Source of the DNA: Gonapodya prolifera JEL478
Taxonomy: Eukaryota > Monoblepharomycota > Monoblepharidomycetes > Monoblepharidales > Gonapodyaceae
DNA: 64,000 nucleotides
Direction: 5' to 3'
Assembly (NCBI GenBank): GCA_001574975.1
Contig: KQ965736.1
Location: 848,910-912,909 of the forward strand
Numbering within the stretch: position 1 is the stretch's first letter; every line of letters starts with the position of its first letter. Made by a program: the position numbers and the translations under genes. The notes beneath the pieces are model-generated. The model searched no databases. It saw only the letters and a program-made list of their open reading frames with translations, and was not told where the DNA came from. This document shows positions 23,587 through 35,871 of this stretch, piece by piece.

Positions 23587-26500
23587 ATGAGCAGCGATGC
23601 TAATCAAGGGACGACTCCGCGGGACGATTGCTTGGGGGCGGGTTCAGAAGGTTCAGAACGAAGACAAGAACAGGTGAGTCGACGAGGACAGCTCTGTATG
23701 ATACGAGGGAAAGTACTGTCAGGTCACTTTTGCGTGGCATCGCAATGAAGAAAGAATGAAGGAACCAAACTTTAAAATCGTTGCCACACGATAATGGGCG
23801 CTTCATCAATGTTTAATGACTTCTTCCTCTAGGAATTGTCATCGTACCCAGATGCTCGAACTACTCCACAACCGGAGGAGCAAAGAATCGTCTCCGAGAC
23901 CTCAATGGCTTCGTTTGGACCGCCACACAATGTCCGCTCCCAAGACATTCGTCTCGCCGCTCTTGAGCGGTCCGACTCTGTTGCCTCTCCAGCTACGGGG
24001 TCCGACGTGGAAGCCTCTGATGATGCGGGATACTTCGGAGGCTATCATTCCACAGACGGATTTTTCGAATCAAATCCCCCACCTGAATCGTTTGACGAGA
24101 TGTGCGATATCGATAACGCAAACGCGGATGTCTTGTATTTGGTGCCTCTACGGCCTTCCGATGGGGCGGAAGTGCCACCAAAGACAGTGTCGAACAATGA
24201 TAGCGTTGAAACGCCTTCAGGAGGAGACCACACCATCACGAAGACACCCACAGTTCGTTTCGCGTCGAACGCTCATATGGTGCCGAATTTCGACTTGGAT
24301 ACATCAACTGGTGGTTCAACTTTGGGTGCCTCAACGAACACAGTTCCCCAACCGGTCACAATCCCCATGCGGTTGGACGACCTCTCTGAACCTGGTCACA
24401 TAACGGTCGTGTACCCAGATCAGTCTTCACCACGTAACATTCTTGCGTACGATGAAGAAGAGTTACAGTTGGGATGGAGCAACGAACTGCTGGTCAGCCC
24501 GTTGGCTGACTCGGAAGGAGGAGCGAGGCAAATCGGCCTTGAGAGTGGGGATGCTGCAAAGTGAGGACACTTGGAAATGCGGCAGAACAGGCTTCTCTTG
24601 CCTGACAAATCTGAGCTTCTCTCAAATAGACGCCTGGTAGAGCACTGTCGGGAAGTCCTCAGCCAGTATGCTCGGGATATACCTTTGAAAGTTCGTGTGT
24701 ATCGAGTTGTTTCAGATGCGCTTCTCGCCCTGATCTAAATTCTTCTTTTGGTTTCGGAAAGCCGATCTACGTTTCTTTCAGTTGCCATCTACGCTCTCAT
24801 CACTAGTTGCCCTCCTCCTTCTACTCGTATTCCTCGTTGGATCTTCGATATCTGGGAACTTTACTCAAAGCCGCTATTTTGCAGCGCCCGTCGAGATTTC
24901 TCTTGTGTTTGCTGCAATCATTGTGAACGCCTGGCTGTATGTGAGAGAAGAAAGATTGGTACTCAGAGAAATGCCACAGCGAGCGGAAGGACTCGTTCAA
25001 AAGTTGAGGGAGGGTGGCATGAACATGATTCAGGTGAGGGTTTGGACATCAGGGGAAGGCCTTGCTTTGGTAGGGTGTTGAATTGTGTGCCTTCAGGAAG
25101 TTCGGATTCCAAGTGTCCCATCTGTCTCATCATCACGTGTTGTTCGTGATGGTGTAATCCGCACGTTCCCACATACTCTTTTAGTAGCAGGAGACATTGT
25201 GGAACTTGCATATGGCGATCGGGCACCGTGCAGGTGCCGATATGTATATTCAAGTGAAGCAACAGAAGGACTGGCGGACGCGAGACCGGTGTATGAGCTC
25301 AAAGGTGGCGAATTGTTCAGACCGGCACTTTTCAACGGCAAAAGTGTCGGGGATCAGAGTCGAGAATCAAATCAAGAACTTCCAGGAGGACAATCCACCC
25401 CTCTTAGCAGTCATCAATCGTTTACGTTGGCGACGGCAGGAACCGTTCAAGTCCCTGGGCTTCATGGCGGTACGCCTAAAGATTCCCACCCGCGGCGCCA
25501 TCCGGAGATCCCTCCCCCCTCATCCCCGCAGCATCACATGTCGGACGAATTTCGATTAAACAACGGACGTTTCCAGTTCCTTCTTCTAGAGACTCCAGGT
25601 CGGCAGACTCTACATGACGCATTTTCGCATAACCGTCCAGACTCCATAATTGAAAATCAACTTCGGGTTGTGAACGACTTCTTTCTCGGACGACTACTTC
25701 CTTGCTTCTTTGCCTTGGCGTTCGCTGTGGCTCTGGTGCGATTCTTTGCGCGAGATCGGAACAGTCGATCAGGGCAGCTGTGGGAGGAGATTTTTGCACT
25801 ACCTATTTACACCGTGCTTCCGTTGGTCCCTTTGACGGTACCTGCCATTTTGCTTGCAGCACGTGCACTTGGAAATGCTCAAGTGCTTACACTGTTTGAC
25901 GCTTTGCAGCAGTCAAGAGAGGAGTACGAGGATGAAGATGATGTCGACGAATTTGACGTTGCCCCACCTCCAACCAAAGACGTTGATTTGGACCCAAGTG
26001 AGCCGATATTGTCTTGATTTGTGTCGTCGAGGGTAACCATTGCGCCTGTTTTTTAGCGGTCGTGTTTAATCGTTTCCTGGCTCTACTGATGAACAAAGAC
26101 AGATCATCTCTAACAAGATCCACTAATTTATTTGAATCTCTGGGAAGCGCAACAGTAATTTGCTCGCTAGATAAGGAAGGGGTGCTATCAATGGTAAGAG
26201 AGACGATTGTAGGGAGATATGCTTCTTCCTGACCACACCAACTTCGTCATATCCAGCCCTTTCCGCAAGTAGAAGAGCTCCTGGTGATCGACTCTACGGG
26301 CAACCCGGTCATTCTGGACGTGTCTGAACAACCATCAGCACTCCATGGTGTCCTCTTCGAAGATTCTGACTGGCAGGCGTATATGCCATGCCTGAAACCT
26401 TTGGGATTGAATTTGGTTCTTGACACAAATTGCGGCTTCGGGCACGGGCGGAAAAGAAACGAACCGCATAGGAAGCTTCTCAATATGCATTTGCATGGGC

Positions 26501-29493
26501 GAACCAGACCCGCGAGACAGAGTACGCCATAGCATGAATCGGGCTTTTGATTTGAAGAACTAATAATCCTCTCTCAGCGTGTCTCTGTAGACTTTCTCGG
26601 GCGATGGGCTTTGTACCCGAGGCTGTACAGAACTTTAACAGGTATCGGGAGATATACACATTTGCTCCTCATCACCATTCTATCAGAGATGGTGAGTTAT
26701 TCAGAATTCCAAAGGAGCTCTTTCTTTTTCATCCACCACTTTCATTAAATAGGGCACGTTTACGGCTATGCGTACGAAGTTCCGTCCATGTACAGTCAGA
26801 TCTTGCATGCTGACAGTGAGAACGGCAGTCCGAATGATGAATGGTTGGTCATGAGCGATGGAACACTAGACTTAGTGCTGGAATGCTGTGCGGACTATTG
26901 GGGTGGAGATCATTTGGGGACTCTCGATGATACGGTGAGGACGAGAGACTGCGACTTGACGAACGTGACCTGACACTTTCTCCCGCGAAGGTCGAACGGA
27001 AAGTTTTAGACTATTATCATACCGCAATTGAGAACGATATGCAGGTCATCGCATTTTCTTACCGACCTATTCAGTATGGTAAGCTCGACGTGCTCCTCTA
27101 TCGAATCAGTGTGCCACCATCCCTCTTTGAAGGAACCGATCTTCCGATCCTCCACATGCAAGGAGAGCAGCTCCCTGTTTATCTTGAGCTTCCAGGGAGC
27201 GGCTATCCACGACGCGACAGTAAAGGTTCCATTGAACACCATCGTCGCAACAGCAAAGGTTCTCTAGTGGAGCTCACATTTGAAAGTCTCGGTGATTACG
27301 CTACGATTCCTTCGGCAAAACACATGCAAGGGAGGTTGGAGAACGGTGATTGTCCTCCAGAAAGCTCAGCAAAGATCGCGGAGCAGAATCAAGAAATTGC
27401 TCCATCGAGCACTGCTTCCCAAAACTTTACCGACCCCTTGTCCGCGGAGGTTCCTCGCACGAACACAGGGTTCTCGGAAACCAATGGTACCGCAAATCGG
27501 ACTGGTGCAAAGAAGAAACGCAAACCTAGGAAGCGAGTAGTTTCTGCCGTGGACATGCCCCACAAGTTCGCAATGAAAGACGAAAAGGTTTTCTTTCATG
27601 AAGTAATCAAGGGACAAACGTTCCTTGGTGTTGCAGTTTTGTCAACACACCATCCGAAACCTGTGAGTGTTACTCGACTTGAGGCACTTATCGTACCCTG
27701 ACATATTTTCCACACAGAATGTGAGCGATTTCATCGAGGACCTAAAGCTTGCTGGTATACGCTTTGTATTTTTCTCGCCCGCGCCAGAGCGAGAGAGCAA
27801 AGGTGTGTCGTTCCCGATTACAACTTGAATATTCGGAAACTAATACGACTTCAAAGCCTATGCGGAGCGCCTCGGACTGGAAACGGACTGGAACACCTGC
27901 ATCCTTCTCTCTGATGATGCTGAGGGAGGCTACCGAGAGTTGCATGACATCAAAGCAAGACTTCCCAGAGGAATTGTCAATATTCGGCATCATCTACAGG
28001 ATGTCGACGACATCCCACTCCATGTTTCCTTGTTCGCCGAATGCTCGCCGGAATCCACGGAAGAGATGATTCGAGTTTTCCAGGAATACGGAGAAGTTGT
28101 TTGCTGCATCGGAAGCGCACTCAACAGCGCAAATACCGCAGCGTTTGCTACTGTACGTTTCAGTCGGATTATCTCACTTGAGGGCTTTTCATTCATAAAG
28201 GAGTTTTTGTCTAGGCCGACGTTTCTGTGGCGATCGAGCCCGTTCACACTCGATCCGCAAATCGTCACGGGCGGCACCTTCCGACATCGACGCTTCCGCC
28301 ACTCGCGCTTGGCGCTTCCCTCAACTCGCTTCCGTGCGCCTTATTCATGCAGGCCGACACAAGCGTGTACACGCTCACGCAAGTCATTCGGGAAGCCCGA
28401 ACAATCACGTCGAGTGCGCGACAGGCGTTCATGTGGCTGATTGCGTCGCACACGTGTCTGTCTGCTGTCATGCTACTGGGGCAGTTGTTTCTTGTCCGTG
28501 AGTGTGCATTGAATGGAACTACTGCTCAATGTTGTAACGTTTGAGCTGTGTCAGCGACGGTGTTCCAAGGATACCAACTCCTCTGGGTCACTTGGATTGT
28601 ACTGCCATTCGTCGCCTTTTCAATGCTGTTTACCGCACATGATCCCGAGGTTATGACGCAAATGCCAGCAAAGAACATCGGGCACTTGAAGGATCGGACC
28701 CGATTTCTCGTGTACCTCGCGATAAGGATCACTGGCCCAGTTTTGGGATGCGTTGCCACGTTTGTTTTGTATGTCGATGAGGAGGCGTTTTAACGTAGCG
28801 ATACCTCATTGCTTGCTTGACGTCAGGTCGCTGGCAAGCTTCACGGACGGTGACAAAGTCAGATTCGATTTAGTAGCTTTGGATAGCAGTGCTCCGTCCT
28901 GGACACAACTATCAGGGTCCGAACAAGGCGCGCTGCTGGCATCTCAGTCGATCACCTTGTTCTTTTTTGTATTTTACATTGGTGAGCTGAAGTGGTGGGC
29001 CTTCACAGCGTGGTCAACTAAATCCAACTTTTGGTCATTTTAAGTGTTGATATCAATCACCTTCATTCACCGAACGAAACCCATTACCCAGTATCAACCT
29101 TGGAAATACAACAAAACTTGGCTGGTCTGCTCTATATTGAGGTACGTTTCATTTTCGGTGTATAACAAAGACACACTTGGAAGACCATATCCTTTCTTTA
29201 TCCCAGCTTGATGTTACAGTTTGCTTTCTCCGCGGTGGCGGTCAAACTTTCTGGCGTCTCCTTGTCTTCTGTGCGGTGGTATGTGTGGTTCCTTGCCGCA
29301 TCATTTCCCCTACTCTTTCTTCCAGTACAAGAACTCGTCAAGCATCACGACCACAAAGAGTACATTCGATTCCAGAAGAGAAGCAAACTCGAATACAACA
29401 CGAAACTTGGTGTGTTTGGAATGATCTCGCACTGTCGCAAGATGCAACCTCATGCTGATACGGTGTTTGACAGGCATGCACTCACCTTTGTAG
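23587..29493 (+). CDS. TMEM94: TMEM94 (ERMA)-type P-type ATPase-like transporter
   Basis: Homologue of animal TMEM94, an ER P-type ATPase-like protein linked to Mg2+ uptake. Exon 1 23587-23673 (MSSDANQGTTPRDD) and exon 2 23833-24560 form a disordered leader. Two membrane helices follow near 24780-24950 (SLVALLLLLVFLVGSSISG, VEISLVFAAIIVNAWLYV), then an actuator-like region (FPHTLLVAGDIVELAYGDRA) and two more helices near 25690-25890. The phosphorylation-site segment is LFESLGSATVICSLDKEGVL, with DKEG in place of the usual DKTGT, as in TMEM94. Nucleotide-domain matches are VLFEDSDWQAYMPCLKPLG, LDLVLECCADYW and YAERLGLETDWNTC. The hinge match is LFAECSPESTEEMIRVFQEYG. Several C-terminal helices follow, and the end is QKRSKLEYNTKLGMHSPL, with the last six residues on a tiny exon (29474-29493). 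About 15 exons; not every border was fixed. Confidence 0.85.
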
Positions 29494-29623
29494 TATAGCT
29501 ATCACGCATTCACACAAATTGTAATTAATTTATCCCGGTTGAGCTCAGGAAGTTGATGGCCGCAGGTACTGTGGCCACCGTCTGCCGATATATCTGCGTT
29601 GCTTGCTTCACATTCACTTCACG

Positions 29624-32136
29624 ATGGCTGCTCCGCGGACACTTGTTGTGGACGTATTGAAAGAGTCGGCAGTCGACACGGTTACAGGTGTGAATGGTGG
29701 GAAAGGGGACGGGAAGCGCGGTGGCTCACTCATTCCAAATCCAGTTTACTCCGACCGCGCCGAAGTGGTTCGGCTTTTCAAAAATCTGAAGCTTCAAGAA
29801 GGTCAAACAGAAATTGGTACGTGTCCATTACGCAATCGGCCGTTAGCCGAAATAATCCTCGACATCACCTTTCCCTCAAAGCCATAAATGGAGTCGTTGA
29901 CCTTGTCCAGGATTCAATTCGGCAAGTGGACCAATCCAAATTTCATGTTGTTTTCGCTGTGCTCACCCCATTATGACTGTAGTGTTGAGGGCCGCGGAAA
30001 GGGGTGTTCTATCCTGGACGTGACATTTTCTGTGAAATATGTGCACCGCTCGAGGCTGTCTGCAACAAGGACTCCCGACGAACCGCACGCGGGGGAACGA
30101 CTTACGAGTGAAGCCAAGAAGACCGTCGAGGCGCTGAAGAAGAAACTGGAGGAGCTGGAGGACAACAAAACTGTGCTGGAAGCAAACAAGAGCAGAGTGT
30201 TGAGACAGCAGGCTCTTCTAGGTGCAGTCGCGCTGCTTTTTGTGGTCATAACTGCCCTTCTAGTGCCCTTGGACCCAACACCCAGACTCTTATGGCGACA
30301 ATCTCAAGCCCAGACCGACAACCATGACCGGTGCTGCTGTCTCCAGCCCTCCTGCTGCTCCTGGCCCGCTCCATCCCGAATCTTTATCTGGGCTGACTGC
30401 ATATCTGTCTCTGTATGCGTCCAGCTCTGCCGACCTTGATGCTCAGTTGCACTCCCTGAACAAACAGCTAAGAGACCTGGACCTGGAGATTGATATCGTG
30501 CGCAAGAACCTCGACGAGGCAAACACGGCGGTTCACAGTGCGTCCGCAGAGGATTCGGCCCTTCGAACTGTTACAGTGCTTGTAGAAGCACAGGCGGATG
30601 TGGAGGCTGAGCTCTCGCTAAGCTATTTGGTGTTCAATGCGGGATGGTCACCGTACTACGACCTCCGCGTCACGTCGGACGAGCAAAAGCTGCGCATCAA
30701 TTACAAGGCCGAAATTCGACAGTACACCGGCGAGGACTGGCTAGACGGTGAGTTCGAGACAACTCCAGAGGTATCAATCCTGTTGATCAATTTTTGTGCT
30801 CAGCCAATGTTGCGTTGAGTACCGCCACCCCTGCACTTGGCGGAGAGTAAGCTTGGGACTCATTTTTGTCGCAGTATAAACGCACTCACCTTTGCACATC
30901 TTCCTCGTAGTGCTCCGACTCCATCAAGATGGACCATTTCTATCGCACCCAAGTACGTGAGAATGACAAAGTCGGCCACCGTGTTCAAAAAAATGGCCGT
31001 TCCTTCGTCGTCTCGTTCAATGCAAGCCGAGTCAGTCGAAGAGGACAGATTGGCTTATTCCTCGCTTAGCGCAGAGATGATGAAGATGGCTGCGCCTGTA
31101 ACGACGGTGGAGGAGAGCCTTACAACCGCAACGTACCGAGTCGCGTCGCGGACGAATGTGCCGGGAGACAACGTGAGAACATTGCGTTTCCATCGCTCGA
31201 TGTCAGGACAGACTGAATCCTTCACACGACATTATTTGTGCTCAGGTTACCCACAAGGTCACGGTTGCCATAATCGACTTGTCACCAAAGTTTCTACACT
31301 TCACCTACCCGCGGGCGTCGGAATACGTGTATCTCAAGGCCAAGGTCAAAAACGATTCAGAATACGCATTGCTGCCAGGCCCAGCGAGCGTCTTTTTGGA
31401 TAATGTGAGGGGCAGGCGGAGGTATGGCGCCCGATAGTCGCGTGCTAAAGTGTTGCGTTCACTTTCTCGCAGAACTTTGTCGCAAAATCCACGCTGGATA
31501 ACGTCAGCCCCCAAGAAACGTTTGAGTGCTCTCTGGGCGTCGACCCTTCGATTCGCGTCACTAGACGTCCCGTAGTCAAGACCACAGAGACCTCGGGGAT
31601 CTTGTCCAAGAGCGAAGTGCTCCGGTTCACGCAAACCATCGATGTCAAGAACACAAAGACGTCGTCGGCGAAGGTTGTGTTGATAGATCAGGTGCCTTGG
31701 TCGGGAGATGAGAAGCTCAAAGTGACGCTCAGTAAGTGCACACGTGCTCCTGTAATCAACACTGCGAGCATAACGTGACGGTCGTTGTCCACATAGTCGA
31801 TCCTCCGCAGCCTACCCAGGTCGTCGCAGGTGATACACCGGGCGAGAGACGTATCATCAATCGCACAAAATCGATGGAGTCTCTGGCAGCGGTTACGAGG
31901 GACGAGGATATTGAGCTTCGAGACGGCGAGGTCCAGACTCGCCTCAACACGGACACAAACTGCTTGGAGGTGAGACATTAGGCAATGATGATTTTTATTT
32001 TGTTATGCAGCTGACCACGAATATCGCTATTTCGTCCCAGTGGGTAGTGAAACTCGCCGCCGGAAAGTCGTCCGTGCTTAAGTTCCAGTACTCCATTCAA
32101 TATCCGTCTGGAGAGAAGGTCGCGGGCATTGTTTAG
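29624..32136 (+). CDS. DUF4140/DUF4139 family protein (mucoidy inhibitor A-like)
   Basis: The family is named after bacterial MuiA; its biochemical role is unknown. Exons read: 29624-29816, 29882-29921, 29983-about 30221, about 30285 onward and several more. The N-terminal domain includes AINGVVDLVQDSIRVEGRGK and CSILDVTFSVKYV. A coiled coil follows (EAKKTVEALKKKLEELEDNK). The C-terminal DUF4139 begins LSYLVFNAGWSPYYDLRV, with INYKAEIRQYTGEDWLD, VTVAIIDLSPKFLHF, YVYLKAKVKNDSEY, FECSLGVDPSIRV and the final FQYSIQYPSGEKVAGIV. The intron 29922-29982 has a GCAAGT donor (GC-AG type); splicing there reads CG|T GTT GAG and restores SIRVEGRG. A cytosolic location is likely, as no signal peptide is seen. 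Confidence 0.85.
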
Positions 32137-32455
32137 ATATTTGTTGTTGGGAGAGAATCGGACGGCCCAAATACATAACCGTCTCCTAGAGGTGGTTCTT
32201 ATTTGAATAAATTTAAACGGCCGTAACGGGTCTGGTATCACCACCCGAATCTCATTGTGGGACATTACCTTTGTGAAGGGGAGAGAAAAAACGGAGGGGA
32301 AAGATTGAAAGGGAATAAATGCTGAGTGCCGGCGCCGCATCACGCCGCAGGGACAGTCAGGGTCCACCCTCATCTGGTCGCCAGGTTTCAGAAAAAGAAC
32401 CTTTTTCGATCGCTGACCGCTCTCTACTTCCTGGACCTCCGTTCCATTCTCCACC
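32137..32455. other. Intergenic, probable promoter of the secreted propeller gene
   Basis: 319 bp between two same-strand genes, AT-rich at about 32190-32225. No gene or defined element recognised. Confidence 0.35.
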
Positions 32456-33634
32456 ATGCGGGGCATCATTCTTCTCGCTGCTCTCGTTCCCGCGCTTGCG
32501 AGCGCACAGCAAACAATGCTCTCGGCCATGACCTTCCTCACCAGCACAACGACGGGTTTCGGCACCTTCATTGAGGGCGCTGCCGTCGATGCCACGGGCG
32601 CGATCTACGCGGTCAATTTCGGAAACAATACAGCTCTCGCGACGATCGGGAAGGTCGAGAACAACGCCCTGTTCTTCTCTCTCGCAAACCCCGGCACATC
32701 CGCCTTCAACGGCATTCGCTTCAGCTCAACGGGTGTCGTGTACGTCGCTGATAAAAATGGACGGCGCGTTCTTGCAGGGGCTCCAGCGGATTTAGCAAAT
32801 GCGAAAAGCATATGCCAGGATCCTCGAATGCTCGTAGGCGTTCCCAACGACATTGCAATGACGACAGGTGCGCGGTGGTTGTTCTTGTCGGGCATGAACT
32901 ACACTGCGAACACCACGGTGAAAGACGGGCAAGTTTGGGCGTGCGACACAACAACGGGAACAGCAACCCTGTTGAAGGAAATGGGACGGACCAACGGGAT
33001 TGAAGTTTCTCCCGACAACACTGCGCTTTACGTATCGGAGGCTTTCAACTTGAATTTCAACGTCATATCCAACGTGATTTGGAAGTTCACCCTGAACCCA
33101 ACCACTGGAACGATATCAAACCAGCAGCTATTCGCAAACTTTTCATCTTTGGACAATTCCGCAGCCGTAGATGTCGACGGTATGCGGACGGACATTATGG
33201 GGAACCTGTACGTCGCCCGCAACGGTGGGGGAGAAGTCGCAAAGTTTGATCCGGCAGGGAACCTGTTGGCCAAGATAAAGGTCTCCACAATGTTCCCGAC
33301 GAACCTCGAGTTTGGTGGCCCGACGGGAACTACTTTGTTTGTCGTCGGGCGTTGCGGCAATGCCAATTTCGGAGAGGGTGTTGGTTGTGTGGACACTTTC
33401 CAGAATGACATTCCGGGAAGGGCGTTCACGGAGTTGCAGATGGGGCAACTTCCGCCACCTCCGGCGACTCCACCTCCGACGACTCCGCCGCCTGCCTGTG
33501 TCCCCTCGCCCAACGCATCACCTGTTGCCGGAACCGGAAATAACATGCAAGGATCTGCGACGTTGCCGACAACAACCAAAGCCAAAAAGCCAAAGCGGAC
33601 CAAACGACCAATGACAACCACTGTCGCTCAATAA
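32456..33634 (+). CDS. Secreted SMP-30/NHL-like beta-propeller protein
   Basis: A single exon of 392 aa. The N-terminus MRGIILLAALVPALASAQQT is a clear signal peptide with probable cleavage after SAQ or ASA. The rest shows repeated propeller-blade phrases: IEGAAVDATGAIYAVNFGNN, GIRFSSTGVVYVADKNGRR, GVPNDIAMTTGARWLFLSG, NGIEVSPDNTALYVSEAFN, VDGMRTDIMGNLYVARNGGG and TNLEFGGPTGTTLFVVGRCG. This order matches SMP-30/gluconolactonase/LRE-like propellers, which bind a metal and hydrolyse lactones or act as lectin-like proteins. The substrate is unknown. The C-terminus is a Pro/Thr-rich stalk (PPPPATPPPTTPPP) and a Lys/Thr-rich end, suggesting O-glycosylation and cell-wall association. Unlike its neighbours it has no intron. 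Confidence 0.8.
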   Translation: MRGIILLAALVPALASAQQTMLSAMTFLTSTTTGFGTFIEGAAVDATGAIYAVNFGNNTALATIGKVENNALFFSLANPGTSAFNGIRFSSTGVVYVADKNGRRVLAGAPADLANAKSICQDPRMLVGVPNDIAMTTGARWLFLSGMNYTANTTVKDGQVWACDTTTGTATLLKEMGRTNGIEVSPDNTALYVSEAFNLNFNVISNVIWKFTLNPTTGTISNQQLFANFSSLDNSAAVDVDGMRTDIMGNLYVARNGGGEVAKFDPAGNLLAKIKVSTMFPTNLEFGGPTGTTLFVVGRCGNANFGEGVGCVDTFQNDIPGRAFTELQMGQLPPPPATPPPTTPPPACVPSPNASPVAGTGNNMQGSATLPTTTKAKKPKRTKRPMTTTVAQ

Positions 33635-33903
33635 AATTAAAATTGGAACCCACACATTCGGACAATTTCGGATGAATACGGACAATTTGGGGGCGAAACA
33701 ATAGGTTGATGCCAGACGATGTGGACGCCTTTAGCTAAATATGACAATGTTGACGCTGCTGGTCAGCCAGATCTAACGCTACCACTTGGCTGAAAATTTT
33801 TCCAATAAAATTCCGAAAAAGATAGATACATGGGGTGACAAAATGACAGGAGAGGGTGTCACGGCCGAGACAATCTTCAAACATCTTCGAAAACTACACA
33901 TAT

Positions 33904-35871
33904 CTACTTCGGCACACCAGCTCCGGCGACGCCAATCCGAGGTGGTAGTCTTCCGCTATCAATTCTTGTGTCTTTGACCTCCTTCACCACACCAATCCCC
34001 ATGCCCACTTTCCCCACCGCCGCCTCACACCGTTCCACAATACTTCGCACGGCATCGCCGGCGCGTACAGGTACTTTTCGCACTCGCGTCGCACCAAAGT
34101 GGGCTAAAAGATCAGCAAGGTTCGTCGAAGGTTGGTGAACAGGGGATGCGGACGGCGGCATTGCTGTCGATGTCGAAGGACTGTCGGATCCGGCGGAAGA
34201 GGGACGGGAGGAACCAGAGGAGTGGGGACGAGCAATTTGGCTGCCTGGGTGAAGATAAAGGAGTCTACGTGGCAGTTGGTGTGAGACTAGCAGGCATCCA
34301 TTGTCTGTTGGGAAGGAGGGGCCGCAACCCACCTGTCAATCTTCACACCCGCTTTGCTCATCTTCTCGGCCATTAACTTCGTGGTTGGAATGCCATCTAG
34401 AATGTATCCTTGAGCTCGCGCATCGGGCCGGTTTAAGCGTCGTGCGACAAGGTCAGCGATGAGTTCGGGTGGTGCTTTGGAGAAGAATAACGTGAGAAAC
34501 GCGAGAGACGCGAGAGACGGGTTTGGGCAAAACCAGTTAGGAAGCGTACCAGTGGAAGAATCAAGGAAGTATTCTTCTGCGTTTGCGGCGCCCGTTGTGG
34601 CGAACTCTCGGAGGACGGTGCGAGTCGACACTGTGTGTTGAAGGTGAAGTATGCCCGGGAAACGACAGTACTTTGAACAAGCAGGACCCACCGTAAACGC
34701 CACCCCACCTGCCCCCAGCCAGTCCTGACGCGACCCTCTCTCTGTCCACCCCCAATCCCTCCTCTGCGACAACGGCGACCCTGACACCTCGAGGACCTTG
34801 CACCACCTTCCCCTCCTTCAGTGCCAGCTCCACTTTCGCCGATACAGCCTCCTCTGCTCCCCAAGGGTGCTGAACCTCAATGGTGACGCATGGTTTGGGA
34901 AGAAGGGGAAGCAAGAGGGCAAGATTACGGCGGTACGATGCAAGCTTCGCGTGCAGGTGCGGAGGAGGAGACTGAGAAAAATGGGATAGAATCACATTGT
35001 CTGGTATAGACAGGAGGATGGTGCAGGTGAGTGGGAGAGATTTGGTGTGGAGAGCGTACAGCTGTTTGTGGTGGGAACGGATTGTCAGTAGTGCAAAGTA
35101 CTGCACTGTTCTAGGACGCCAGGAAAATTTTGCAACATAGAGTGCCTTCTAGCACCTAGTGACCATGCAACTACAAATCTCGACCTAAGCAAGCTCTCAC
35201 CTGTTCTCTCGTTCTTGGATATCCTTCAATGAGGGCACCGTCCTTGCCTTCTGCAACCTTTTCAAGGACTACCCCAGCAGCGCAGTCGTCTGGTGCAAGC
35301 TCTCCTCGCTCAACAAACGGTCTCGCCTTGATACCAAGGGGTGTGCGGTGAGAGACGTGATGACGGAGAAGTGCCCCCGAGGAGAGATGGGGAAGGTGAA
35401 GACGTTCTGACAATAATCGGGCCTTTAAAGGATTTGGAGTATAACAGATGCCACGCGCTTTGAGAGCAAGAGATACCTCATCCCCATACTTACAATTTCC
35501 TGACGGGAACAGAATGCTTTCATAGGATGGGAATTGACTATCAGTGTTCACAAATATCTCACACGAATGTGTAGGTAGCGACTCACGAGGAGCGAAAAGG
35601 AGAATTCGTGGTCCTTGTGGATTTCTCAAACTGTCGATGAGAAACGACACTGGGTCTTGGGGTCGCGCACGAAGAAGCGTGTCTAAAAGAGACTCCAAGA
35701 AAGCCCGTAAATCTTTTTCATCTGCATAAGCAGCGATTTTGTCGGCTGTAAAATGGTAGATCACAAGTAGTTTTGATTACAGGTTTGAATGCGTCTTCGA
35801 AGCCTGTAGGACGCTTGACGCAGCAAAGCAAACCTACTGGCGGCAGCTTTGAGTAGATCGTTTGGATCCAT
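33904..35871 (-). CDS. Adenylate kinase 8-like protein with degenerate P-loops
   Basis: Tandem adenylate-kinase-domain protein like AK8, which in animals is associated with cilia and flagella. Exon 1 (35871 inward, MDPNDLLKAAA) joins by a phase-1 intron to TDKIAAYADEKDLRAFLESL and RPQDPVSFLIDSL. In domain 1, after ILLFAPP, a 23-nt microexon (35494-35516) gives FCSRQEI where GSGKxxx is expected, then ARLLSERLHLPHLSSGALL, PFVERGELAPDD and GALIEGYPRTREQV. Domain 2 has VRVAVVAEEGLGVDRERVAS at the P-loop place, also without GxxxxGK, then TVSTRTVLREFATTG, ELIADLVARRL and GYILDGIPTTKLMAE. The C-terminus is Ser/Pro-rich, then RKVPVRAGDAVRSIVERCEA and ends AGAGVPK. Catalysis looks doubtful. Some introns between 34300 and 35200 are approximate. 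Confidence 0.75.
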
